Source: Deltaproteobacteria bacterium
GTDB taxonomy: Bacteria; Myxococcota_C; UBA6777
Length of the DNA stretch: 37,332 bases
Assembly (NCBI GenBank): GCA_002731275.1
Contig: PCBK01000106.1
Span: 1-37,332 of the forward strand
Direction of reading: 5' to 3'
Every line of letters begins with the position of its first letter. Position 1 is the first letter of the stretch. A program made the position numbers and the translations under genes. Positions 15,301-24,900 of this stretch are shown piece after piece. Below the pieces are notes generated by a model that had not been told where the DNA came from, did not search any database, and worked only from the letters and a program-made list of their open reading frames with translations.

Positions 15301-16719
15301 TCAACGTTCACCGACCAAAAGCGAAAAGGCCGGTAGCACTCTGAGCCCGTCAAAATCATCATCTTTACGTGCCGCGACGCGGTATGTTGCATCCAAATCG
15401 ACAGCTCTTCGCAATGCACTCAACGCCTTGGGAAACTCCCCGAGTCGTGCGTAACAGCAAGCGAGATCGTAATGTGCTGTAGCGTACAAGGGGTGCACCT
15501 GGATGGAGTGGAGGAACGCCTCTACGGCCTCTTCGAACAGTCCGATCTGATAGTAACATTGCGCGAGATTGCAGGCGTAGAGATGTCGGTTGATATCGAC
15601 TTCATTCGCTTGCTCCAAGCAAAAACGAAAATCATCAATTGCCTCTTCAAACCGCCCCATCCCTCGTAGCGCGTCCCCTCTGTTGTTGTACGCGAGCAGC
15701 TCATCAGCATTCCACTCAATCGCTCTGTTGTTGTACGCGACGACCAGCTCTTCGTGCTCGTTATCTCGGAGCACAGAGAGCCCCCGAAGAAACCAGTAGT
15801 CACTCTGCCTGGAGGTCTCACGGTTGACATAAAATTGGGCATCGCGGGGACTTTTGATCACTTCGGAGAGCCAGGATTGTTCGATCAACTCCTTGGACGC
15901 AGGTGTCAAAAAGTGTTCATCGAGTCGGACGGTCTTGAGGGCTGGAAAGGGTTTATCGAGTAGCCACATCAGCTCCTCATCCCCCATCGCACATCGCCGC
16001 AGCGACAACACCTCAAGATGTTGTAATGCAGGACAATCAGCTAGATACTTTAACTTATCCAAACCAAATGGGTTGTCATCGAGATCCAGCTCGATCACCT
16101 TCTCAAGACTGTTTGGTGCTGCGAAGTGCTCAAGATCACGAAGATGATACTCTCCAGGCAACAAGAAGTAGCTATGTGCGAGACCAATTCGTTCGAGTTT
16201 TTGAAGGTCTTCATGGGCGAGTAGCAAACCCAACCCCCTTGAACCAATCCCATTGTGCCCCAACTCAAGAGACCTAATCTGTTTGAGCATTCGACTCGAA
16301 GTCAACGCCACCATCAATGGCTCTCCGAGCCGACAATTGCAGAAGTTAAGCTCTTCAACTTGCCCTAACAGATCATGCGCAAAGAGCGTGTCGAGATCGC
16401 GGATGGAGACGGAGGTGCCACGAAAATACAGACTTCGACCGAGTCGCCAAAGTGGATTATTGTCTCCATCGAGGATACGCCCAGTCCAATCCTTCGGAAG
16501 CACACATAGGTGATATGGCCAATCCTGTAAGTGAGGTTCGGCGTAATCGACAAGTGCATCAAGTAACGCCTGATGTTCACGCTCCCACCTGGAGAACAAC
16601 GCGATCAACTCGTCCCACACATCGGCGGAAGGTTGCAGATGAAAAATCCGTCTCAGCGAGACAAATGGAGATTCTGTAGACACATGTGACTCCACAAATG
16701 ACGAAACACCACGAAACAT
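15301..16719 (-). CDS. Leucine-rich-repeat plus TPR protein
   Basis: A 472-residue protein with no signal peptide or membrane segment. Residues about 115-290 carry five or more LRR units of the ribonuclease-inhibitor type, such as VEELNFCNCRLGEPL, IRSLELGHNGIG and VIELDLDDNPFG. The C-terminal part (about 330-460) has TPR motifs, such as AYNNRGDALRGMGRFEEAID and HYDLACCYARLGEFPKALSA. Both are protein-binding folds, so it is probably a scaffold or adaptor. Combined LRR and TPR proteins occur in large-genome bacteria, but I cannot name a function. The stop codon abuts that of pcs, forming TGATCA. Confidence 0.8.
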   Translation of the reverse strand: MFRGVSSFVESHVSTESPFVSLRRIFHLQPSADVWDELIALFSRWEREHQALLDALVDYAEPHLQDWPYHLCVLPKDWTGRILDGDNNPLWRLGRSLYFRGTSVSIRDLDTLFAHDLLGQVEELNFCNCRLGEPLMVALTSSRMLKQIRSLELGHNGIGSRGLGLLLAHEDLQKLERIGLAHSYFLLPGEYHLRDLEHFAAPNSLEKVIELDLDDNPFGLDKLKYLADCPALQHLEVLSLRRCAMGDEELMWLLDKPFPALKTVRLDEHFLTPASKELIEQSWLSEVIKSPRDAQFYVNRETSRQSDYWFLRGLSVLRDNEHEELVVAYNNRAIEWNADELLAYNNRGDALRGMGRFEEAIDDFRFCLEQANEVDINRHLYACNLAQCYYQIGLFEEAVEAFLHSIQVHPLYATAHYDLACCYARLGEFPKALSALRRAVDLDATYRVAARKDDDFDGLRVLPAFSLLVGER

Positions 16720-16747
16720 TGCACCACACAGAGAGATCGGCTACACT
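16719..16747 (+). promoter_or_regulatory. Possible promoter of the acyl-CoA-binding protein gene
   Basis: TTGCAC (16719-16724), a 17-base spacer and TACACT (16742-16747, four of six matches), 51 bases before the ATG. It begins at the start codon of the divergent LRR-TPR gene. The -35 is weak. Confidence 0.3.
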
Positions 16748-16798
16748 GCCCCCATCCAAAAATGAACACATGCCAACCATCACCAAACGGAGTGTAGA

Positions 16799-17071
16799 AT
16801 GTCTGAACTAAAAACGCAATTTGAAGAAGCTGTTCAGCTCGTGCAGACCGCAGAAGGAGACTTCAAACCTTCCAATGACTTGAAGTTGGAGATGTATTCG
16901 CTATTTAAGCAAGCTACAGAGGGAGATGTAAAAGGAAAACGACCAGGGATGCTGAACATGGTAGGACGCGCCAAGTACGACGCCTGGGCCAAACTCAAAG
17001 GCACAAGCAAAGAAGACGCGATGAAGAAATACATCGCTAAAATCGAATCTCTCAAGTCACAATTGACCTGA
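16799..17071 (+). CDS. Acyl-CoA-binding protein
   Basis: A 90-residue single-domain ACBP, the same length as eukaryotic ACBP/DBI. The family core is intact: LKLEMYSLFKQATEGDV (28-44), KRPGMLNMVGRAKYDAW (47-63) and LKGTSKEDAMKKYI. In the known proteins the Tyr, Lys and Trp residues of this core contact the acyl-CoA. It should bind long-chain acyl-CoA esters in the cytosol and act as a carrier or buffer for lipid metabolism. CGGAG lies seven bases before the ATG. It is divergent from the LRR-TPR gene and convergent with an alpha/beta hydrolase. ACBP is widespread in eukaryotes but patchy in bacteria. Confidence 0.93.
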   Translation: MSELKTQFEEAVQLVQTAEGDFKPSNDLKLEMYSLFKQATEGDVKGKRPGMLNMVGRAKYDAWAKLKGTSKEDAMKKYIAKIESLKSQLT

Positions 17072-17105
17072 ACCCCCTCCAAAGCACCCTCAAACCTTCC
17101 AGTTC

Positions 17106-18119
17106 TCACGAGCGAGACTCTGAGACATCTCCCTTCACAGCCACGTACATCCCTGTATCATCCAACCCTTTTGCGCTTCGGATGGACTGTACAGAGTCCC
17201 TATAGGTCTGTTTTTCGAGCTGAGGGAAGCAACCAGAGTCAAAAGCAGAGAGCGCTTCTTTGTCGGGAATATCGAGAAAGTGAGAGATAAATCCCGCGAT
17301 GATCGACATCGCCCAAGGATTTTGATACGCCCCCCAATGACCGATCTGAGGAAGACTCTCAGACCAATACACAGGACTTCCACGTCTTCGGCGCAAACGC
17401 GAATCACGTCGACGCACAACCTCGTCGTACAAGGCACTAAAAAACTTGAGAGAGACACCGATATGTTCGAGGTAATGAAAGCATTGAGAGGTTTCCTCAA
17501 CGCCTCGTGAACCTGGGATCAGCTCCTGCACACAAGGATACTCGCCGAATGTCGCAACACGAGAGCCATTGATCGGCGATTGAACAGTCACAACAAGCGC
17601 CGCTTTGATACGATGGCGCACGTACAGATCCTTCGCCAACCACGCGGAGTGACAACCGCCCATACTCATCCCCAAAAAGACAACAGGAAGCTCGGACTGT
17701 CTAGAAAGGCGTGCGATATCAGCAAGAATCTGGCGATTCCGCTCCAAGATCTCAGCTTGTGTGTGTACGTTCCCATTATGTGAGATATCAGCGTGAAATA
17801 CGATCATCCCTCGACGTCGCAAACGCTCAGCCATCCATACGAGCTCGATCGATTGTTGTGTATATCCTGGGGTTAAAAAGACAATCCCCTGAGGTTCACC
17901 GGAGGGTGTGTGGACTTGTGGAACAGCTCCCCTTCGAAACTTCCACCAAAGATGTTGGACTGTCGCCAAAAAGTACGCGAGCATGCGTGCTGTCATGTAG
18001 GTCACGATGAGAATCGTCATATCGAGCAGTTCCAGGAGTCGAAAGGCAGTACGTGTGACACTGAATGCCTTCGAAAACCAACGAACAGAGACAGTTGCCC
18101 AACCAAATATCTTTCTCAT
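17106..18119 (-). CDS. Membrane-associated alpha/beta hydrolase
   Basis: A 337-residue hydrolase. A hydrophobic segment at about 33-53 suggests an N-terminal membrane anchor. The alpha/beta-hydrolase core starts near 78 (GIVFLTPGY, oxyanion region) and has the nucleophile elbow GMSMGG with S152. Likely triad partners are D232 (ALYDEVV) and H261 (QIGHWGAY), each in the expected order. It may be an esterase, lipase or thioesterase. The substrate is unknown; the neighbouring acyl-CoA-binding protein only hints at lipids. The ATG at 18119 has AAGGAG seven bases upstream, preferred over an in-frame ATG at 18194 that would add 25 residues. Confidence 0.8.
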   Translation of the reverse strand: MRKIFGWATVSVRWFSKAFSVTRTAFRLLELLDMTILIVTYMTARMLAYFLATVQHLWWKFRRGAVPQVHTPSGEPQGIVFLTPGYTQQSIELVWMAERLRRRGMIVFHADISHNGNVHTQAEILERNRQILADIARLSRQSELPVVFLGMSMGGCHSAWLAKDLYVRHRIKAALVVTVQSPINGSRVATFGEYPCVQELIPGSRGVEETSQCFHYLEHIGVSLKFFSALYDEVVRRRDSRLRRRRGSPVYWSESLPQIGHWGAYQNPWAMSIIAGFISHFLDIPDKEALSAFDSGCFPQLEKQTYRDSVQSIRSAKGLDDTGMYVAVKGDVSESRS

Positions 18120-18281
18120 CACATTGCTCCTTGATGGCACGTTGTGTGCTTTGCCGACACAGGCTCCTCTCATTCGATGCAACCCATTCCACAATTGGGG
18201 TGCGTGTTGTGCTCACAGTAAATAGACGTCCAAAGGTCGAAAAACCTTAAAGCTCGCCCAAGAAAAAGTCACAACACAACA

Positions 18282-18331
18282 ACAACACAAAGAAGACTCT
18301 CTTCGTACAACACAAAGAAGACTCTCTTCGT
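18282..18331. repeat. Perfect 25-base tandem direct repeat with hairpin in each copy
   Basis: Two identical 25-base units abut at 18282-18306 and 18307-18331. Each contains the inverted repeat GAAGA-CTC-TCTTC. Read on the minus strand, each gives a 5-base stem with a 3-base loop followed by a T-rich tail (TTTGTG). This lies about 50-100 bases after the stop of the gene ending at 18382, so it could be a doubled weak terminator or RNA-processing site. Confidence 0.6.
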
Positions 18332-18381
18332 GCAAGAGCGGTCTCAAAAAGCCCCAAGAGACCAACATCCGAGCACAAAGA

Positions 18382-20445
18382 TCAGTGGATACCGTCTGTA
18401 TTCTTGGTCTCTTTTGATGCTTTGGGAGTGAGCTGATAACTCGCCTGTCCGGTCCCTTTCGCGGGAACATCAATGGTCACTTCAAGGGGTTCATAGCCAC
18501 TCGGGACGATCTTGATCTGCGCCGAACCAACAGGGAGTGAGCGGATCAACAGATCTCCAGAGGATTGCACGTGGGTGGGGATCCACTGATGCTTCCCATG
18601 ACTGAGCAGTTGGACCATCGTATAAGAAGGAGCTTTACCATCTGGGGTTGTAAGCTTCAGCAAGAAGCGACCGGCGCTGACAAGCTCTACCTTGATCTCT
18701 TTCACTTCAGGTGGTGATGGTGGTGTAATATTCGCGTTAGTCCAGGTCGAATAGCCAGTACTATAAACGACGAGTTTCATCGAGGTTTCGGGGAGATTCT
18801 CGAAGTGTATCTTTCCAGTCGCTTTGGCGCGTTGTGAGAGCCTTTGTCGACCTTTATCCCCCCACGAAAGAAATGCAACGGCCCAGTCTTTAGGGGGTTT
18901 TTGGGTCAGCTTGTCGACAATCGTAAGTGACAACCCCCCTCCCAACAATCGGATATCGTGGCGCGCACCAGTCTCAGCCACCTCGACAACACCGCCATTG
19001 GAAGAGCGTCCTTTCACAGTAACAGAGACGCCATACCGCCCTTTTGGAATCCCATTGATCGTATATGTTCCCGTGTCATCAGCCGCAGTCGAACGTGAAA
19101 CATACTTTCCACTGCGCCAAGAGTTTGAGAGGGAAGACACACGAATAAGCGCCTTGGGTACGGGGGCACCATTGGCATCTGTGACGACTCCTTTGATGGT
19201 TGTGCCTTTGGCACTTGCGAAGTAGATATCTTTGGTAATGACCTTCCCCACGATGATCTTAAGGCTCAACATCTTCCGCTCACGAGCCCCCTGTTTGCCG
19301 TGTGTCACGAAAAGCCTCATTGATCCGCCGGGAAAATTGTGTAGCGCATACTCACCTGCGGCGTTCGTTCGTGAGAATGAGGTATGACTCTTCCCTCCTC
19401 CTCGAATAAAACCAGAGACAGATGCACCTTGAACTGGCTTGCCGTCATTGCCAAACACCTTACCTTTGACCCCACCGACCTCGTTGTTCAGCACGATATC
19501 ACCAAGATCTTGGAACCCAACATCAGAGAGGCGAATCCCCCTTTGACTCCAACTGCTGTGACCTGTTGCATGGATCACGAGACCATAACGACCCGCAGAG
19601 AGTTTTCGAAATGTAAAGCGACCATCTTCTCCTGTGGTGGTGACTTGCGAAGCGCTTGGGGGCCTACGCCCAAAACGCACCATGCTCCACCCCCAGCGAG
19701 AACCGCCAGCAGGAACACACACAACGCGAACACCTGCGAGCGGTTTCTTGGCCTGACCAGAGACAACGCGCCCTTTGATCACACCACTTCCAGAACGAAG
19801 CAACGCAAAGGTCCGGCGAAACGCACTCCCTGCGGGCTGTGTTCTCCCTATCACAGGCAACGAAGGTTTATACCCTTTGGCGACGATCTGTACGATGTAT
19901 TGGCCTGATTTGACTTTTATATCAAAGGCACCATTGGCATCTTTGACCACGATGGTCTTACTTGAAGAAGGCATTTTGGGGACGCTCAGCGTCTGGCTCC
20001 CCCACAGAGAGCCTTTTTGATCGCTTCGTGCATAACGAACAGAGAAGGACTGTAAAGGCGTTCGGTCAGGCAACACCAACACTTTCCCCTTGAGCCAAAG
20101 GTCCTGTGGTTGCTTTTTGGTCCCTTCAGGAGGTGTCTCTCTCGATGATTTTTCAGGGATGATGCCGTCTGCACCTGCGTCGGCTATTTTCCTGGTGGGT
20201 GTACGACTTGGCGATATTCTGCGACCTCTCCTGCGCCCGAAGCTCCCTCCTCCTGACCAAGAAGAGTCTGTGGAAGATGACCTCTTTGTCGGTGTGTTCG
20301 TCCTCTTGCGTTCACGTGGCGTTCTCTTGGCCGGTCCCACAAAGATAAAGTACAAAATCACTCCAACCATACAAAGAATACCAGCGAGCAGCAATTGCAC
20401 ACGCATGGTGGCCACAGGTTGGTGTTTAAAACCATATCGACTCAT
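18382..20445 (-). CDS. Membrane-anchored protein of carboxypeptidase-regulatory-like domains
   Basis: A 687-residue protein with an N-terminal transmembrane helix (about 16-37) and a basic, Ser/Thr/Pro-rich linker (about 40-115). At least five, probably six, beta-sandwich domains of the carboxypeptidase D regulatory type follow, recognisable by KGxVxxxxGxPxxGAxV ... TxxDGxYxxxxLPxGxYxLxVxxxGY patterns at roughly 120-200, 220-310, 320-400, 410-500, 505-585 and 600-680. Such stacks usually serve adhesion, binding or structural roles outside the cell. No peptidase domain is present. The ATG at 20445 has GAGAGG upstream; a GTG six bases earlier is possible. It lies downstream of a Rieske oxygenase gene on the same strand (93-base gap). 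Confidence 0.75.
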   Translation of the reverse strand: MSRYGFKHQPVATMRVQLLLAGILCMVGVILYFIFVGPAKRTPRERKRTNTPTKRSSSTDSSWSGGGSFGRRRGRRISPSRTPTRKIADAGADGIIPEKSSRETPPEGTKKQPQDLWLKGKVLVLPDRTPLQSFSVRYARSDQKGSLWGSQTLSVPKMPSSSKTIVVKDANGAFDIKVKSGQYIVQIVAKGYKPSLPVIGRTQPAGSAFRRTFALLRSGSGVIKGRVVSGQAKKPLAGVRVVCVPAGGSRWGWSMVRFGRRPPSASQVTTTGEDGRFTFRKLSAGRYGLVIHATGHSSWSQRGIRLSDVGFQDLGDIVLNNEVGGVKGKVFGNDGKPVQGASVSGFIRGGGKSHTSFSRTNAAGEYALHNFPGGSMRLFVTHGKQGARERKMLSLKIIVGKVITKDIYFASAKGTTIKGVVTDANGAPVPKALIRVSSLSNSWRSGKYVSRSTAADDTGTYTINGIPKGRYGVSVTVKGRSSNGGVVEVAETGARHDIRLLGGGLSLTIVDKLTQKPPKDWAVAFLSWGDKGRQRLSQRAKATGKIHFENLPETSMKLVVYSTGYSTWTNANITPPSPPEVKEIKVELVSAGRFLLKLTTPDGKAPSYTMVQLLSHGKHQWIPTHVQSSGDLLIRSLPVGSAQIKIVPSGYEPLEVTIDVPAKGTGQASYQLTPKASKETKNTDGIH

Positions 20446-20538
20446 ACACACCTCTCAAACAGTCATTACGCAGACAGACAGGACTCTCCCCCAAGCGTGG
20501 AGTGGTGGTGCAAATGATAGCGAATGTAAGCGTCAATT

Positions 20539-21633
20539 TCAAGCAGTAGTATCCTCGCCAGCAAGAACCTCCTCCATTGCAGTCGTCGAGCGTGTACCGT
20601 CATCATCCTTGGGGCCATTTGTCTTCCCGGCAATCGAAGACGGCGCTCGACCCTCGGCCGCAGCATCCTTCAGTTCCTGCCGACGCCGTCTGTATTCAGT
20701 GATAGGTCTATCACCTTGGACAAGAAGTTCGTCCATCTCCAATTCACTGCGTATAGGTCGCTGTGACACAACCATCCTTCGATCCTCTCCAAGAACACGC
20801 CGATTAAAAATGTTCATCACGGACACCAACCAATCCCCCAATATCGGCACAGGAAAAAAGCGTTGATGTACACGGATATATGTAATGCAGTGTTCATCAT
20901 CAACAGGCACAAAGGCGGCAAAATTGATAAACTTTTCGGAGATACAGAGCTGCCACATGTTGGGAAATCGAAAATCGAGAAACCCACGAACCTTCGACAT
21001 ATCAATCTCATCCGCTTTCTTCGCCACATTGCCAACATCAGGCTGCGTCACTGGAAAAAACCGCATCGTGTCCTCATCGATCCAGTCGAACAGAGGTCCA
21101 TCGACAATCGGTTTCTTGGGGTTGCCAATCGTCTTTGCGTGTGTAAAGGCAAGGTGTGTCACATCTAACTGGTTCTCGACGGAGCGCGTGTAATGGACTG
21201 GCCACAACTCTTGGAAGGTTCCCGAACGAAAGCGAGGATCTTGTAACGTCTTAAAGTAGCGAATATCCGGTAATGTTTGTTCGTCTTCGACCTCTCCCCA
21301 ATACAACCAAATCCAACCAAACGCCTCTCGAACAGGATACGATTGGACCTTAAACTTCTTAGGAATACGTGCATTTTTCCCGTTTGAAGGGACCAAGGTA
21401 CATTGTCCAGCGCGATCAAATTGCCACCCGTGAAATGGACACTCAATACATCCTCCCTTCACCTCGCCTAGACTCAACCTCACACCGCGATGACAACACT
21501 TATCAACCTGACAGGCAATCTCCCCCGCAGCATCACGCCAAAAGACCATGTCGACACCAAAACGCTTCACACCCAAAGGCTTCTTGGAGACTTCAGCCGC
21601 ATCAAGCACCACATACCATTGATTTGGAATCAT
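20539..21633 (-). CDS. Rieske-type non-heme iron oxygenase
   Basis: The terminal oxygenase component of a ring-hydroxylating or demethylating system, 364 residues. The Rieske [2Fe-2S] ligands are C46 and H48 (CCHRG) and C65 and H68 (CPFHGW). The mononuclear iron site shows N154, D157, H160 and H165 in ENQLDVTHLAFTH, with D157 as the bridge that passes electrons between subunits. The last 50 residues are charged and of low complexity, unlike most family members. Substrate is unknown, and no ferredoxin or reductase gene is nearby. AAGGAG lies eight bases before the ATG. It is divergent from the Stig1-lipoprotein operon. Confidence 0.88.
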   Translation of the reverse strand: MIPNQWYVVLDAAEVSKKPLGVKRFGVDMVFWRDAAGEIACQVDKCCHRGVRLSLGEVKGGCIECPFHGWQFDRAGQCTLVPSNGKNARIPKKFKVQSYPVREAFGWIWLYWGEVEDEQTLPDIRYFKTLQDPRFRSGTFQELWPVHYTRSVENQLDVTHLAFTHAKTIGNPKKPIVDGPLFDWIDEDTMRFFPVTQPDVGNVAKKADEIDMSKVRGFLDFRFPNMWQLCISEKFINFAAFVPVDDEHCITYIRVHQRFFPVPILGDWLVSVMNIFNRRVLGEDRRMVVSQRPIRSELEMDELLVQGDRPITEYRRRRQELKDAAAEGRAPSSIAGKTNGPKDDDGTRSTTAMEEVLAGEDTTA

Positions 21634-21818
21634 CTACTTTTCTCCTTATTAGACCCATCCACATACCAAACGCGAACAAGTAGGACAAGCATGGTCCACA
21701 ACATGAAACATACACACAACAATATGTATCATATATTCTACAAAACAACACCTTAATGAGGGACTGATTGCATGTCAAGAGCCCAAAATGTCTTCGTTAA
21801 AAACTCACGGGAAAGAGC

Positions 21819-21847
21819 TTGATTATTCAAACGATGACCTCTACAAT
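21819..21847 (+). promoter_or_regulatory. Candidate promoter of the Stig1-lipoprotein operon
   Basis: TTGATT (21819-21824), a 17-base spacer and TACAAT (21842-21847, five of six matches), 60 bases before the ATG at 21908. It lies in the 274-base divergent region shared with the Rieske oxygenase gene, which is otherwise AT-rich with no other clear element. Confidence 0.5.
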
Positions 21848-21907
21848 CAGGGTCGGATGAAAAGATGAGAGAAAAAGGATATTCATAATGGTTGGAGGAA
21901 TCGTCAT

Positions 21908-24900
21908 ATGGGGACAATAACAAGACTGTCCAGGCGCATTAGGATTTTGGTCCTATGTGGTGTATTGCTGAGCATGTACAGCTGTGGTCCAGAAGTCGTG
22001 GCACCTCCAACAGACGGCTGTGCACTATGCCCCGAAAAATGTAAGCGAATAGGTGAAGGACAGGGGATCTGTGTCACGTGTGTTAATAACGAACAATGTA
22101 GAACCAAGACCAGCCCAACGCGTGTCTGCACAGACCAAAACACCTGTGTCTGTGGTACAGAACAAGATTGTGGTGCAGGTCAGGTCTGTGCCAACGATCG
22201 ATGTGTTGAGTGTGCAGCGGACGAAGATTGCAAAACAGCGTCTGCACCGTTCTGTGTGTCCAATGTTTGTATGTCTTGCAAACAGGGGCAAACCCGACCT
22301 TGCAAAGTCTCCAGCCCAACGCAATGTGATGTAGGACAGCAGGTATGCCGGGCTTCAGGGATTTGGGGCAAATGTGAATTTGAGGGCGGGACCGCCAAGA
22401 GTTGCTTGAGCAACGAAGTCTGTCTCGATGGCGCCTGTGTGTGTTCGGGAGAGTTGGTCAAGTGTACGGGCGAAGCAGACTGTATCGACCTCCGCACCAA
22501 CGCCAAACATTGTGGAGCATGTGGCAACGCCTGCCCCACAGGGACACGTTGCGCCTCCGGTAAGTGCGTCGATACATGCCCCTCTTCTACTCCCCACGAA
22601 TGCGCCAATGCCTGCGTTAACACTTCGCGAAATCCCTTCTTTTGTGGAAGCTGCACCACGAGTTGTAAAATCGGCCAAATCTGCCAGGGAGGGACCTGCC
22701 AATGTCCGCCAGGAGAGTTGTTGTGTGAAGGTCGTTGTATCGATCCTACGACCAACTCCAATCATTGTGGGGCATGTAATAAAGCCTGTCCACAAGGTTC
22801 ACTTTGTGCGTCAGGGGCGTGTAAAAACACATGTCCTCCGAGCACTCCAACGTCTTGCTATGGTGGGTGCGTCGACCTCAAAAGTAACCCACATCACTGC
22901 GGAAAATGCGGCGCAGCATGTCGTCCGGATCAACTCTGTGTCGATGGCAAAATTGTCTGCCCCGAAGATAGCAAAGAATGTGGAAATCGCTGCGTCGACA
23001 CCAACATCCACCCCGAACATTGTGGAGAGTGTGGAAAAGTTTGCAAAGCAGGTCAACTATGTGCAGCAGGTGCTTGTGTAGTCACCTGCCCCTCGGCGAC
23101 GCCGGATGCTTGTTATGGTGGGTGTGTCGACAAGAAGACCAACCCATACCACTGTGGCGCATGTGGAAACACCTGCCCCTCCGGACAATCTTGTACCGCC
23201 GGTAAATGCGAATGCCCCACAGGCTACGTTCGATGCGGAAAGGACTGTGTGGATATCAAGTCAGCTCGCCTCCACTGCGGAAAATGCAACAACGCATGTC
23301 AAAGTAACCAAAACTGTGCAGCCGGTAAATGTGTCTTTTCATGCCCCAAGTCGACCCCCGCGTTGTGCTTTGGTGGTTGTGTCAACACAGACACCAATCC
23401 CCTGCACTGTGGTCAATGTGGAGTTCATTGCACCATCAGTCAGGAATGCATTGGCGGTGAGTGTCTATGTCCAGCAGGAAAAAGTACCTGCGGCAAGTCA
23501 TGTGTCGATCACCAATCAGACCCATACCACTGCGGGCAATGCAATAACGCATGCTCCGAAGTCGAGGCGTGCATCTCCAGTGTCTGCATTTACCAGGGGT
23601 GCGGAGGAGTCCTCACAGAGTGCAACAAAAAATGTGTGGACACCAAAACAAACGCAGCACACTGCGGAAAGTGCGGAGAAGCCTGTCAAACGGGCTATCT
23701 GTGTGTTGCAGGTAAGTGTACCTCGCCATGTAAAGCTCCAGAGGTCTTCTGTGGTGGTGTCTGCGTCAACAGCCAAACGGACGCAAAACACTGCGGAGGC
23801 TGCAACATCGCATGCCAAACAGGAGAAAGCTGCTCCAATGGCGTCTGTGTAAGCTCTGGATGCACCATCGAAAAACCCGTCTCTTGTGGTGGTACATGTA
23901 CCAACCTAAAGACGGATAAACAAAACTGTGGAGCGTGCGGAAACGCCTGTCAATCAGGTGAAGAATGCTGTAACGGCACCTGCGCAGACACCACCTCTAG
24001 CGCAAAAAACTGTGGACTCTGTGGAAATGTCTGCCTTTCAGGTGAAGATTGCTGCGGTGGGTTGTGCAAAGATATCCAATCGGATCGCAACCACTGTGGA
24101 AAGTGCAGTAACGTCTGCACCGCCGGAGATAACTGTTGTGGTGGGACATGTGGAAAACCCCAACAAGGAGCCAAGGATGTCTGCAACCTCAAAGACGACA
24201 ACTGCGATGGCAAAATTGACGAAGACTGCAATTGGCCAAGTAGCGCTTCAGGGACCTTCATCGAAGGCATCGTCTCCCCTATCTCAGGATTGCTAGAACG
24301 CAATCTTCAAATCGTCGCAGACGACAAAGGCAGCGTCTATCTCTCAGGAAGCTATAAAACCTCCGCCGGCTTCGACACCCACACGATCACAACGACAAAC
24401 AACGCCGAATTCTTTATCGCAAAACTCGACTCAACAGGCTCCTTCCAGTGGGCAGTGACAGCGAAAGGCACGAAAGGCAGCATCATCCATTCGATGATCC
24501 TCTCCAAAAAAGGCGATTTGTACATAGGTGGCTCATTCGAGGAGAGTATCGAGGTTAACGGAAAAACGTACAAACCAGGTGGTAAGTCTGAAGCCTTCTT
24601 TGCGAAAGTGGACAAACAGACAGGAGCCTTCAAATCCTTTGCCCACACGACCGGCTCGACAACGTCACAAGCGACGTTCTCCTCTATCGCAGAGGATAAT
24701 GTAGGCACCATCCACGCCGCGATGAACTTTACAGGCACAGTCAGACTCGGAGCCCAATCCCTCACCTCGAAAGGCAAAGCCGACTTTACCCTCTGCCAGT
24801 ATGTCGCAGCACAAAACACATTCGCCTTTATCAAAACAGCAGGTAGCACGAACAGCGAAACGATCCACCGTATCTTTGTCGACCGCAATGGGATTGTCTT

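Noticed and set aside
22180-22761. Long open frames on the strand opposite the Stig1-like arrays (also 24352-25008, 26118-26510 and 26871-27434)
   Set aside because: They are by-products of the repeated codon pattern of the real genes. They have no signal peptide, no ribosome-binding site and no recognisable domain.
22505-24181. Regularly spaced repeats that might look like a CRISPR array
   Set aside because: The repeats are diverged at silent sites, keep one reading frame and encode HCGxC units. There are no identical short repeats with unique spacers.
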